Shown: positions 10,240 through 19,205 of the stretch, piece after piece
How positions within the stretch are numbered: position 1 is the first letter of the stretch
Layout: each line of letters begins with the position of its first letter
Origin: Cereibacter azotoformans
GTDB taxonomy: Bacteria; Pseudomonadota; Alphaproteobacteria; Rhodobacterales; Rhodobacteraceae
Length of the DNA stretch: 64,000 nt
NCBI GenBank assembly: GCA_017599285.1
Contig: JAGFXX010000001.1
Location: 1,116,001-1,180,000 of the forward strand
Reading direction: 5' to 3'
Notes under the pieces: model-generated
Database searches by the model: none
The model's input: the letters and a program-made list of their open reading frames with translations, nothing else
What the model was told of the DNA's origin: nothing
Program-made: the position numbers and the translations under genes

Positions 10240-10889
10240 GCGGGTTGCTCCGGTGTGGGGTTGGAGATTGCGGCGATCTGCGCGCAGGCCGCGGCCACGA
10301 TCGCGTGGATGGTCTCGGCATCCTCGGCCACCTCGATCTGGGCAATGGCGCCCAGCCGGGCGGTTTCGAGGGGTGCTGCCAGCGAGATCCAGACGGCCGA
10401 GAGACCGAGATAGACCTGCGCCACATGCCAGGCCTCCGGGGCGGTGATGCCCACCTCGGCCATGATCAGCGGGTAGTAGGCGGGAGCGGGATCGGGGTCG
10501 GCCAGATACGCGCGGGCCTCGGCCTCCTTGCGCAGGTAGAGCATCTCCTGCCCGGCGATCATCGTGACGTATCGTCGGCGCACGGCGTCGGCGGCGCTGT
10601 TCACGCACCCGATGCCCGCGCGACGCGCCTCCTGCAGCTCGGCCGCCAGATCGTCCGGCGTCCGCGGGTCCGCCCACTCTTCGGCGGCATGGTCAAACAC
10701 CGACCACGGACCGGGTTTTGTCGGGTAGGGAAGAGCTACGCCGTCGCGAACGTAGAAGGCATCGGCCGGGTAAGCCCCCTCGATCAGGTCCTCGCCATCC
10801 ACGACGTTGAGCAGGGCAATGTCCTCTGAGGTGCTCTCGATCAGACGCAGTATCCGGCCTTCCTGGTTGTGCACCGAGTAGGTCTTCAT
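10236..10889 (-). CDS. tail-tip associated protein, possible fibre assembly factor
   Basis: The 217-residue product begins MKTYSVHNQEGRILRLIES and has an N-terminal beta-rich part followed by helices with AVRRRYVTMIAGQEMLYLRKEAEARAYL. That layout recalls phage tail-fibre assembly (Tfa/DUF4376-like) proteins that follow fibre genes. I chose ATG 10889, which overlaps the stop of the large tail protein; the longer frame to 10937 lies inside that gene. Copies are at 49871-50524 (intact) and 56166-56633 (broken, with a different C-terminus). Confidence 0.6.
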   Translation of the reverse strand: MKTYSVHNQEGRILRLIESTSEDIALLNVVDGEDLIEGAYPADAFYVRDGVALPYPTKPGPWSVFDHAAEEWADPRTPDDLAAELQEARRAGIGCVNSAADAVRRRYVTMIAGQEMLYLRKEAEARAYLADPDPAPAYYPLIMAEVGITAPEAWHVAQVYLGLSAVWISLAAPLETARLGAIAQIEVAEDAETIHAIVAAACAQIAAISNPTPEQPA

Positions 10890-13800
10890 TTCATGACCGC
10901 CATGAGGGTGATTGTTGCGTTGGCAACCGATGTCCACGAGGAGCCGCTGATGCCTGCAAAGGCCAAGGTGAGTGATTGGGTACCGGAGACGCCGGGGATC
11001 ACGCCCATGATGGCACCGGAGTTGTAGCTATCCCCGGTGTGGGAATCCAAGACGGTCCGGTGCGCCCACCCGTTGTATTGAGAGGTCTGGGCGTTACGGA
11101 ATATGGCCGCTACCACGTCCCCGGCCGTAGCCGAGATCCAGAAGTAGAGGTCATAGGTGTAGGGTGCCGATATGGTTGCCGTGAGATAATCCGCGTATCC
11201 GCTGCGGGTCTCGTCCACAGGGCCGGGCCTCCCGGATGGGATGGCGTTGGGGGGATATTGCCGGTTCCATTTCCCAAGTCCTGTGCCTGGCGCCACTACC
11301 TCGCTGGATGCGACCGAGACCATCCTGCTGATGGCGTTGGGGGCAAGGATAGGGGTGTTGACGGACAGGTGTGGGATCTTCAGACCCCCGGCCTTGGTGA
11401 GCTGCCATCCGGTGCCTGTGGCAGCGTTGAAGTCGTCCGACCGCAGCTCCCCACCGAAGACGGCAAGGCCAGCGGCGCTGAAGCTGTCGGTGTTGACAAG
11501 CTCTGTCGTCAGGCTGTTCGGCGTGACCAGGGTCTGCCCCGACCTCTGCTTCACCACCTCCATGTTGGTGAGGAACCCGAAGCCGGATCCTCCCCCGATC
11601 CGTACCGCGCGCAGGACGCATTTGGCGGCTCCGGCCGGGGCGGTGGCGGCGGGGGTGGTGACGCTCTGCCAGGCGACCGTCGTGACGGTCGTATATCGTC
11701 CGGTGTTGGCAACGACCGCCCCATCCGCGTCGAACCAGACATACTGGATGCCGATCTGCGCGTTGGACCCGCTGTTCCCGGCGCAGGAGTAGCTCGCCAC
11801 GAACCGCTCCCCGGCCGAACAGTCGAAGCGACCGATCTCGACCACCTGGGGAGCCGCGTCGGTGGCCAGCCTCAGTATGTAGCCCGTGGGCGCGGTCTGC
11901 AGGACCGCCGCCGTGCTGGCCGGGTCCCGAGCCACGACGGCGAAGGACGCCGGGAGCGGGCCCCATCCGCGCGTGTCGCCGTAGGGGATCGCGCCGTTGT
12001 TCACGAGGTTGCCGCTGAAGTCGGTGACGACGAGTTGCCGCGCCGCCACCGAACCGTCGAGCAGGATGTCGGTGGCGGCCACCCGGAACACGGAGACGGG
12101 CCCGTTCGGGTTGTCGGCCGCGACGAGTTCGAGGAGTGCGCTGGCGCCGCCGGCCTTGGCGCGAAGCACATAGGAGGCGCTGGCATTGCCCTGCAGCGTC
12201 GCAAGGGCGGTCCCTTGCGCCGAGATGGACGCCGACTGCGACCCCACCGTGCTCTGCAGGTTCGTCAGCGTGGTCGCCAGCGCGCTCGACGGGCTGATCG
12301 TGAGACCGAGGATGCTGTTGATGTTCGACTGGAGAGCCGTGTCGCCACTGTTGATCTGGCCCGAAAGACTAGTCTGCACCGCGGCGATGGCCGCGTTCGT
12401 CTGTGCCGATGTGAGGTAGTTGTTCGACAGGTTGGCGGCCACCTCGGCGGCCCCGGTGATGTCCACCACCTCGATCGACTGGATGTCGATGCTCATGGAC
12501 GCGGAGGTCCGGGACCCCGAGACGTAGGCGAAGGGCAGGATATAGGGGGCAGCACTGGCTCCGTCGCTGGTCCATTCGACCTGGAAGGTTCGGATGCTGT
12601 TCGGCGCAGGGAACGTCAGGGCCGCAGCCCTGATGTCACCGACGTAAGCGAAGTCCTTGTCATATTTGCGAACCAAATAAATCAGGGCGTTCGCACTGTC
12701 CCCAACGAAGGCGGAGTTGTGCCGGGCCTTGATCGTGGCTCGGTAGGTTTTCCCCGCCACGTTCGGCAGGTAACCCATGGGCGCGATATGGAAGTTACCC
12801 GTGATGCTGCCGGGGATCCTGACAACGCGGCCCATGTAAGGGTCGGTGGGGAATGTGGCCTGGCCGCCGAGGGGGGACTTGTTCTCCACAGGCCCGGAGA
12901 TCGAGTAGGTCCACCGCGCCCCGCCCTCGGAGAAGTCCGAAGGCAGGCCAAGAGCATTGATCCGCGCGGAAAGCTCCGTCTTGGCCGCCGAGATGGCGCC
13001 GTCGGTCTGGGTCTTGGTGTAGTAGCCCGTCAGCAGGGTGGCCCGCACCTGACCGCCCGACAGGATCTGGCTCTCGAGGGTGCTGACCTGCGCTGAGATC
13101 GCGCTGTCGGTCTGGGTCTTGGTGTAATAGCCGGTCAGAGCCGTGGCCTTCACCTGCCCGTTTGCAGAGTTGTAGACCGCATTCAGGTTGCTTGTGACCG
13201 TGGTCAGGTTGTTCGCAAACGTGGTCAGGTCGTTCGTGATGCCGAGCAGCTCTGCATCCAGCGCCGAAAACGCAGTCGAGAGCGTCCCGGTGAACCCCGC
13301 CACCAGCGCGTCATGATCCTCGCGCACTCCTTGGGCCGCCAGCGCCGCGGCCTGCGCCTGATCGGCGGCGGCCTTGGCCTGCGCATCGAGCTCGGCCAGC
13401 CGCTCGGCGAACGCCGGATCGACATAGTCCACCGGCGGCGTCGTGACGCTGATCCAGCCGCTCCAGACCGTCGCGCGCTCCGAGACCAGCTGGGCGCGGA
13501 CCTCGTAGGCCGTCTCCGGCAGGATGCCTTCCGTCACCAGCGCCCGGCCCGACGCGACCGCGAGGACCGAGCCGGCCGCAACCGTCTCGGCCGTCGCCTG
13601 CACCCGGACCTCCCACTGCAGGCCACGCGCGTCCTCCGCCTCCTGCCCGGTCCAGGTCATGAGGATCGCAGGCCGCGTCGCCACCCCCGTGGCGTTCCGG
13701 ATCACGGTGGCGCTGGCCGCAAAGGCCGGCACCGTGATCGGCGGCGGCGCGCTGACGCCGGGCGCCGCGATCGGCGAGGGCAGCAGGTCGGAGGCGGTCC

Positions 13801-15307
13801 AGTTGTAGTCGCCCGCGTCGCGCTCGCGCAGGCCCACCGACTGCGACAGGGTCATGAGATCGTCGGACATCTCGAAGATCTCGAAGCTCTTGGCGGCATA
13901 GCCATGCCGGCTCGAGCTCCAGCCGATCGCATCGAGCGGCTCCAGCACGGCAGCCTCCGGGGGCAGCACCAGCCGGTGCCGGCGGAACCGGCGCTCCTCG
14001 CGGATCCAGCCCTCCATCAGCTGCTGCACCTGCGCCCGGTAGGGCACCGCGGGCAGGCGCAGGTCGGCCACCAGCCGGCGCCCGCCGTCGGCCGCCTCGA
14101 AGGCGGCGTTGTAGCGGGGCGGCGCGTCCTTCACCTCCCAGAGGCTGTCGGGCTCGGGATAGGCCGCATGCACCCCGTTCCAGGTGTCGGAGAGGCCCGG
14201 AAACGGCTCGAGCACCTGGTCCTGATCGGCCAGCACATCCTCGTCGGTGATGAAGAGGACGGGCAGGCCCGGCCCGCCCACGCGCACTTTCCAGGTCCCG
14301 CCCACGTCAACGATCTGCCCCGAGCAGGCCTTCAGGAGCTCCTCGATCACATCGGCCGGCTCCTCGTCGACCGAGATCTCCAGTCCGGCACGATACTGGG
14401 CGGCGGTGGCGCCGGCAGGCACCACGTCGCACTCGTTCATCGCGGCGGCCCAGGAGGCCAGCGGCAGATCCCCGGCCGCGCATTCCCCGCCCCAGCGGTT
14501 GCCGTCGGGCAGCCGGATGCCCCGCATGATGTTGTAGACCATCACGATCGGGTTCGTGGTCGGCGTCCAGGTCGCGGGGCTCGCCCACCGCTGGCTGCCG
14601 GAGCCGCCGGCGGTGCTGTCCTTGCGGGGGTCGTAAAGCGGGATGCCCTGGATCTCGAACCGCACGGACGGCAGGTTGTTGAAGACCTCGCGCTTGTGCT
14701 TGAACTCCACGATCGCATAGGGGACGCCGCGGCCGATCATGTCCTCCGACCAGGGCCGGTCGGGGTCGGCGCCGAACTTCGACCGCAGGTAGGGATCGGC
14801 CGCGGTCTGGCTGCCGTCGTGGATCCGCACCCGGACGTAGCCGGCGAAGGAGCCGGTCACGGGCCGCAGCCCGTCCGCGTCCGGCGTGGCGGAGATCGGC
14901 ACCACCTCGTCGTTGACGATCAGCCGGGTCAGCGTCTGGCCGGGAATGGCGCCCAGGGCCACGACATAGACGAGGTACCTGTTCTTGTCCCCGTGGCTCA
15001 TCGGCGGCGCGATCAGCTGCCCGCCGGTCGCGGACCAGCCGAGCACGAAGGACTGGGGCGTGTCCCCGCCGGTCTGCGTGACCTGCGTCTTGATGCCGGG
15101 CTCGCGGACCTTCGGACCCAGCGCGCGGGCCAGCATCGACAGGCCGACCGAGAAGGCGGTCTGGACGAGGAAGCCGGCCAGCAGGCTCGAGGCCGCAAAC
15201 TGCGATATGGCGGTGAAGACCATGCCGACGGCGGCGGCCACCGGCCCGGCATGGGCGGGCGCCGCGAGCGCGACGAGCAGCAGGAGCGCGAGGGAGAGCC
15301 GTTTCAT
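10886..15307 (-). CDS. large tail tip / host-specificity protein (J-like)
   Basis: At 1473 residues this is the largest protein of the phage. The N-terminal 550 residues resemble J-like/GTA-type tail-tip proteins (segments IPGQTLTRLIVNDEVV, RGVPYAIVEFKHKREVFNNL, VVDVEEP-like Asp/Glu stretches). Fibronectin-like sequence follows near 560-640, then an Ala-rich coiled coil, two YYTKTQTD repeats (about 735 and 770), and a long C-terminal fibre part. The first 20 residues look like a Sec signal peptide (hydrophobic core ending AHA), odd for a virion protein. Copy 2 keeps only the C-terminal part, broken at 52543. Confidence 0.85.
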   Translation of the reverse strand: MKRLSLALLLLVALAAPAHAGPVAAAVGMVFTAISQFAASSLLAGFLVQTAFSVGLSMLARALGPKVREPGIKTQVTQTGGDTPQSFVLGWSATGGQLIAPPMSHGDKNRYLVYVVALGAIPGQTLTRLIVNDEVVPISATPDADGLRPVTGSFAGYVRVRIHDGSQTAADPYLRSKFGADPDRPWSEDMIGRGVPYAIVEFKHKREVFNNLPSVRFEIQGIPLYDPRKDSTAGGSGSQRWASPATWTPTTNPIVMVYNIMRGIRLPDGNRWGGECAAGDLPLASWAAAMNECDVVPAGATAAQYRAGLEISVDEEPADVIEELLKACSGQIVDVGGTWKVRVGGPGLPVLFITDEDVLADQDQVLEPFPGLSDTWNGVHAAYPEPDSLWEVKDAPPRYNAAFEAADGGRRLVADLRLPAVPYRAQVQQLMEGWIREERRFRRHRLVLPPEAAVLEPLDAIGWSSSRHGYAAKSFEIFEMSDDLMTLSQSVGLRERDAGDYNWTASDLLPSPIAAPGVSAPPPITVPAFAASATVIRNATGVATRPAILMTWTGQEAEDARGLQWEVRVQATAETVAAGSVLAVASGRALVTEGILPETAYEVRAQLVSERATVWSGWISVTTPPVDYVDPAFAERLAELDAQAKAAADQAQAAALAAQGVREDHDALVAGFTGTLSTAFSALDAELLGITNDLTTFANNLTTVTSNLNAVYNSANGQVKATALTGYYTKTQTDSAISAQVSTLESQILSGGQVRATLLTGYYTKTQTDGAISAAKTELSARINALGLPSDFSEGGARWTYSISGPVENKSPLGGQATFPTDPYMGRVVRIPGSITGNFHIAPMGYLPNVAGKTYRATIKARHNSAFVGDSANALIYLVRKYDKDFAYVGDIRAAALTFPAPNSIRTFQVEWTSDGASAAPYILPFAYVSGSRTSASMSIDIQSIEVVDITGAAEVAANLSNNYLTSAQTNAAIAAVQTSLSGQINSGDTALQSNINSILGLTISPSSALATTLTNLQSTVGSQSASISAQGTALATLQGNASASYVLRAKAGGASALLELVAADNPNGPVSVFRVAATDILLDGSVAARQLVVTDFSGNLVNNGAIPYGDTRGWGPLPASFAVVARDPASTAAVLQTAPTGYILRLATDAAPQVVEIGRFDCSAGERFVASYSCAGNSGSNAQIGIQYVWFDADGAVVANTGRYTTVTTVAWQSVTTPAATAPAGAAKCVLRAVRIGGGSGFGFLTNMEVVKQRSGQTLVTPNSLTTELVNTDSFSAAGLAVFGGELRSDDFNAATGTGWQLTKAGGLKIPHLSVNTPILAPNAISRMVSVASSEVVAPGTGLGKWNRQYPPNAIPSGRPGPVDETRSGYADYLTATISAPYTYDLYFWISATAGDVVAAIFRNAQTSQYNGWAHRTVLDSHTGDSYNSGAIMGVIPGVSGTQSLTLAFAGISGSSWTSVANATITLMAVMK

Positions 15308-15711
15308 ACCCGGAACGCCCTCCGCGCCAGCGTCAGCGGCAGCACCGCAAGGCCCCCGGGTTGCAGGACATAGATCCCCTCCCCCTGCACGATCCCGAGC
15401 GCCGGCCGCCCCCCGTCGCCCTCGACCACGGCGATGTCGCCGACCTGCGCCATCAGCGGCGGGATCTCGGGGAAGCGGGCGGCATACCAGCCGACGTGAT
15501 CCTCGAAGCCCTCGCGGCGGACCAGCAAAAGCCCCCGTTCAAAGGAGGTGTAACGCCCCCTCCAGCCGGCCGCGGGATCCTCGCCCGTCATCGCCTCCAC
15601 CGCCCCGCCCACGAAGAGCCCGCAGTCGTGCTGTCCCCATGCGAAGGGTCGGCGGGCGGCCTCGGCCACGAAGCTCACGAGGCGCGGGCGCCAGTCGGGC
15701 AGCCGGGTCAT
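15304..15711 (-). CDS. DUF6950/NlpC-P60-like tail protein
   Basis: The 135-residue product begins MTRLPDWRPRLVSFVAEAA and contains FAWGQHDCGLFVGGAVEAMTG. That Cys in a G-x-H-D-C context is like the nucleophile of NlpC/P60-fold peptidases, followed by a GDIAVVEG segment. In GTA and siphophage tails such a protein sits just before the J-like tip protein, as here, and may act on peptidoglycan during DNA entry. A clear C-terminal catalytic His is not obvious, so activity is uncertain. A damaged copy is at 56636-56988. Confidence 0.7.
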   Translation of the reverse strand: MTRLPDWRPRLVSFVAEAARRPFAWGQHDCGLFVGGAVEAMTGEDPAAGWRGRYTSFERGLLLVRREGFEDHVGWYAARFPEIPPLMAQVGDIAVVEGDGGRPALGIVQGEGIYVLQPGGLAVLPLTLARRAFRV

Positions 15712-16364
15712 TTGCGATCCCTCTTGAAGACAACGGAGTCGAAGGCCGGCGAGCTCTTGGCCGCTCCCGCCTTCTTCTCGCCCCAGTAGACCGGCACCGA
15801 GCCCGAGACGTCGGCGTAGCGGAACATCCGGTCGCCCGAACGCAGCTGCATGGAAGCGTCGCTGTAGCGCGTCGGCAGCGCCCGGGTCAGCGCCCGCGCG
15901 GTGCTCGCCAGCGTCAGGCTCACGGTGCCCTCGCTGCCCGCCGCCGGCGTCGGCAGCTCCACCCCGTCCACCGTGCCCTTGAACACGCGGTGCGGGGGCG
16001 AGACCGGCGCCCCGGCCGCATCGAAGAGGCCCCGGTGGATCTCGACCGGCGCGAGGCGGGCGTCATAGCCCATGATCGCCTGCAGCACCTCGGGGGCCGC
16101 GGGCGACAGGCTCACGCGGTGGGTGCGGACCTGCACCCCCACCTGCGTGACGACCGGCTCGATCGCGAGCAGCCCGCCCGCGCCGTAGTAGGTCCGGGCC
16201 GCGCCCTCGATTGTCAGCACCGCATGGTCCTCGCCGTTCCAGAGCCCCAGCGTCTCGGTGGTTCCGGTCGCCCGGTTGCGCGCCGCAATCCAGACGAGCA
16301 GCCGGGCCCGGATGCCGGCCCGGGTGGCGAGAAGCGTGGCGACGGCCGTACCGAGATCCCTCAT
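15708..16364 (-). CDS. DUF2163-like tail/hub protein
   Basis: The 218-residue product has a beta-rich pattern with GLWNGEDHAVLTIEG near residue 40 and VYWGEKKAGA near the C-terminus, resembling tail hub proteins of the DUF2163 group and their relatives in gene transfer agents. It lies between the DUF2460/2163-like gene upstream and the NlpC-like gene downstream, with a 4-base overlap on the downstream side. A C-terminal fragment survives at 56985-57063. Confidence 0.6.
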   Translation of the reverse strand: MRDLGTAVATLLATRAGIRARLLVWIAARNRATGTTETLGLWNGEDHAVLTIEGAARTYYGAGGLLAIEPVVTQVGVQVRTHRVSLSPAAPEVLQAIMGYDARLAPVEIHRGLFDAAGAPVSPPHRVFKGTVDGVELPTPAAGSEGTVSLTLASTARALTRALPTRYSDASMQLRSGDRMFRYADVSGSVPVYWGEKKAGAAKSSPAFDSVVFKRDRK

Positions 16365-16368
16365 CCGA

Positions 16369-17025
16369 TCACCTCAGGGTCTGCACGAACTGAAAGCCCA
16401 CGCCCTCGACCAGCCCGCGCCGGGGCGTGCCGGGCTGGTAGCTGCCGGGCACGATCACCGCCTTGCAGGAGGGGTTCACCAGCGTGACGGCCGCATCCGC
16501 GACCGCGCCCGGCCGGATCGGGGGGACCACCTCGACGAGCCCGGTGACCCCGGAGGCGCTCGCGGTGACCGGCGCCACCAGCTCGTGGAGCGCGTAGCGC
16601 ACCGGCGAGGAGCCGTAGCCGAAGCGCAGCAGATCACCGGCCGAGAGCGCATAGTTCGCGGGCAGGCCCTTCAGCGCGATCTCGCGGGCGTTCGCCGCGA
16701 CCGACGCGATCTTCACGGCCGCCGCGCCGAGGATCAGCCCCTTCGGATCGAGACGCGGCCCCGGCCGCGAGAGGTCGCGCACGAGGAAGCTCGCCCCCGC
16801 CCCGCGCGCGAGCCGGATCAGCGGCAGGACGGACGCGGCCTCCTCGGGCGTCATCCGCCCCAGCTCGATCGTGCCCTGCCAGAGGCGCGGGCCGATGTCG
16901 GCGCTGAGGATCTCGCCGCCTGCGGTGCGCGAGGTGAAGACCTGCTCGGGGCAGTCGAAGGTCAGGACCGCCACCGGCAGCAGGTCCATGAACTGCGCGA
17001 GCGTGAGGGGGAACGCGAGCGGCAT
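16369..17025 (-). CDS. distal tail-like protein following the tape measure
   Basis: The 218-residue product starts MPLAFPLTLAQFMDLLPV and is rich in beta strands. It fits the position of the distal tail protein or hub adaptor that follows the tape measure in long-tailed phages. Its ATG overlaps the tape-measure stop, so translation is coupled. The long open frame continuing upstream to 18189 is an antisense-like shadow of the tape measure and is not used. The assignment rests mainly on synteny. Confidence 0.6.
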   Translation of the reverse strand: MPLAFPLTLAQFMDLLPVAVLTFDCPEQVFTSRTAGGEILSADIGPRLWQGTIELGRMTPEEAASVLPLIRLARGAGASFLVRDLSRPGPRLDPKGLILGAAAVKIASVAANAREIALKGLPANYALSAGDLLRFGYGSSPVRYALHELVAPVTASASGVTGLVEVVPPIRPGAVADAAVTLVNPSCKAVIVPGSYQPGTPRRGLVEGVGFQFVQTLR

Positions 17026-19205
17026 CAGGCCTTCTTCCTCGGGTCGGCGTTGATCTGCTGGACGCGGCCCGGCAGGACGTTGCGGTTGAACTGGTCGAGG
17101 CCGGCCCGCACCGTGTTGAGGGCGACCTCGGAAGAGCGGCTCTCGATCCGGGCGTCGAGATCCTGCGACAGCCGCAGATCGACCACGAGGCGCTGCTCGG
17201 TCCCGCCACTCCGGGCAAGAGCGGCCGCACGGGCACCGCCGACCATGCCGCCGGCCGCGAAGCGGGGGGCCTGGCGCATGAGCGACCCGGACCGGTCGGC
17301 GTTGATCGCCTCGAGCACCGGCCGCCAGGCGGCGGTCGAGGCCGCGTTGATCACGAACTCGCCGTTCGAGAGCCAGGCGGCGATGCTGTCCGAGGTGCCG
17401 GTGCCGGGGCCCTGAATCAGGCCGCCGCCGGCCTTCTTCACCCCGCCGGCCATCGCCCCGAAGATGCCGCCCCCGGCCGCGGTGCCGAAGAAGCCCGCGA
17501 GCGGCCCGGTGCCCAGAAACATCGACTGGAGCGCGGCCGAGGCGAGGGAGCTCGCGAGACTGGCGATGACGTCGGAGGCCGACTTGCCCTGGACGATCAT
17601 CGCGCCGAGCGCGTCGAAGGCGGTCTGGCCAAGGAAGTCCCAAGTCTCCTGCAGGGTGCGGGCGGCCTCCTCCTCGCGGATGCGGGCGCCGATCAGCTGC
17701 TCGACCTTGGCGCGCTCGGCATCCGTGGCGGCGGCCAGCACATCGCGGTTGCGGATCATCTCCTTCTGGAGCGGATCGCTCTCGCGCGCGAGGTCGAGGG
17801 CAAGCTGCTCCTGCCGCAGCAGCTCGTCGAGCGCCTTGCGCTGCTTCTCGATGGCCGAGACCCCGCCCCCGCGGCCTGCCCCGCGCGTGACGGGCGGCAA
17901 GCCCGAGTCGATGATCGAGGACGGCGCACTGCGGGGCCGGGGCGAACGGGATGGCGCGCCGGACGTGTCCGGGATCGGCGAGAAGGTGTTTGCACCAGGG
18001 TTGCCGTCGATCCGCGGCGGCTCGGGCGGCGACATGACCGCGTCGCCTTCGATGTCCTGCAGCTTCTTGGCCGCCGCAGTGAGCGCGGCCCAGATCGCGT
18101 TGGCCTTGAACAGGAGCAGGTTGGCAGGACCATTCGCATCGCTGAAGACCTTGGCAAGGTTGGTGTCGCCAGCCGAAGACAGCGCCCACTGGATGGACTT
18201 CATGATGTCCGCAAGGCCGCTGCTCGCGAAGCCGGCACGCAGCTGCTCATCCTTGAACTGAACGGCCTCCCGGGTCGCCTCCAGGATGCGCTTCAGGATT
18301 TCGTCTTCGGCCTCGGTGATCGTTCCTGAAGCCTCGGCGGCCTCTCTGAAGGCTCTGCCGAGCTGCTGACCGGCCGCGATCTGCTGGTCGAGAGTGGTCG
18401 CCCGATCCAGGGCGGACAGCGCGTTCAGGACCGCGTTGATCTCCCCCCGCGCCTGCCGCGACCAGATGCTCAGGTCGAAGAAGTCCGCCAGTCTCACCTG
18501 ATCGCCGATGTCGTAGCGCGGGATATTGACCTGCAGCTCCTGGGCCAACGACTGCGCAACGCTCCTCGCCGACCGCTCGGCCGATCTCTTCTCCACTTCG
18601 GCCAGCTGCTTGAGCAGCTCCCGGATGACGACCGCCTGGGTGCCGAACTCCTTGGTAAGCTCGGCGGCGCTGGCATGGGCGAGCCGGCTCGCCTTGCCGT
18701 ACGCATCCACATGCCCCGAGAGGTCGCCGACCGCGTCTTCCAGCGTCCGGGCTTCGGCAGACGCCCCCGTGAGCCACTGGATCAGCGCCGCGCCGCCGGC
18801 AATCACGCCGAGGGTGACCAGGTTGACCGGGCTCAGGAGGCTCATGAAGGCCGCGCCGAGGGTCCGCACCGCGCCGGCCGCGCCCATCGGGCCGATCACC
18901 TGGGTGATCTGCGTCCCCTGCTGCACCGCCAGCATCAGCGGGTTCTGTCCGGCCATCAGCATCATGCCGATGTCGTTGAACTGGGCCGTGAGGTTGCCCA
19001 CGGCGCCGGCCGAGAGCTCCATCCCCCGGCCGAGGGGGGCGGTCTGGTTCTGGACGCCGCCCAGCTGGGTCCGCGTCCGGGCCGCCTCCTTGCCGAGCTG
19101 GTCCACCTGCGTCGTCAGCTTCTTCGCGGCGCCGGCCGTCGCGTCGAGCTCCGTCTTCGCGCCCTTCGCGTTCGCATCGATCAGGAGGGAGAGGCGCAGG
19201 CTCAT
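17025..19205 (-). CDS. tail tape measure protein
   Basis: The 726-residue product begins with a coiled-coil-prone segment (AAKKLTTQVDQLGKEAARTR). It has the tape-measure signature AQFNDIGMMLMAGQNPLMLAVQQGTQ near residue 75 and hydrophobic stretches near 125-145 and 570-640. A C-terminal domain contains FVINAASTAAWRPVLEAIN, typical of prophage lambda gpH-like proteins. It sets tail length and passes through the tail tube at infection. At about 0.15 nm per residue it implies a tail near 110 nm. ATG 19205 overlaps the stop of the chaperone frame. Confidence 0.88.
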   Translation of the reverse strand: MSLRLSLLIDANAKGAKTELDATAGAAKKLTTQVDQLGKEAARTRTQLGGVQNQTAPLGRGMELSAGAVGNLTAQFNDIGMMLMAGQNPLMLAVQQGTQITQVIGPMGAAGAVRTLGAAFMSLLSPVNLVTLGVIAGGAALIQWLTGASAEARTLEDAVGDLSGHVDAYGKASRLAHASAAELTKEFGTQAVVIRELLKQLAEVEKRSAERSARSVAQSLAQELQVNIPRYDIGDQVRLADFFDLSIWSRQARGEINAVLNALSALDRATTLDQQIAAGQQLGRAFREAAEASGTITEAEDEILKRILEATREAVQFKDEQLRAGFASSGLADIMKSIQWALSSAGDTNLAKVFSDANGPANLLLFKANAIWAALTAAAKKLQDIEGDAVMSPPEPPRIDGNPGANTFSPIPDTSGAPSRSPRPRSAPSSIIDSGLPPVTRGAGRGGGVSAIEKQRKALDELLRQEQLALDLARESDPLQKEMIRNRDVLAAATDAERAKVEQLIGARIREEEAARTLQETWDFLGQTAFDALGAMIVQGKSASDVIASLASSLASAALQSMFLGTGPLAGFFGTAAGGGIFGAMAGGVKKAGGGLIQGPGTGTSDSIAAWLSNGEFVINAASTAAWRPVLEAINADRSGSLMRQAPRFAAGGMVGGARAAALARSGGTEQRLVVDLRLSQDLDARIESRSSEVALNTVRAGLDQFNRNVLPGRVQQINADPRKKA

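Noticed and set aside
11340..11480. Diversity-generating retroelement as source of the patchy fibre differences
   Set aside because: Differences between the copies are not confined to adenines and no reverse transcriptase or template repeat is in the window.
10976..13096. 706-codon plus-strand ORF
   Set aside because: Antisense to the large tail gene; low-complexity Gly/Arg/Asp sequence with no domain. The same shadow appears at 50611-52803.
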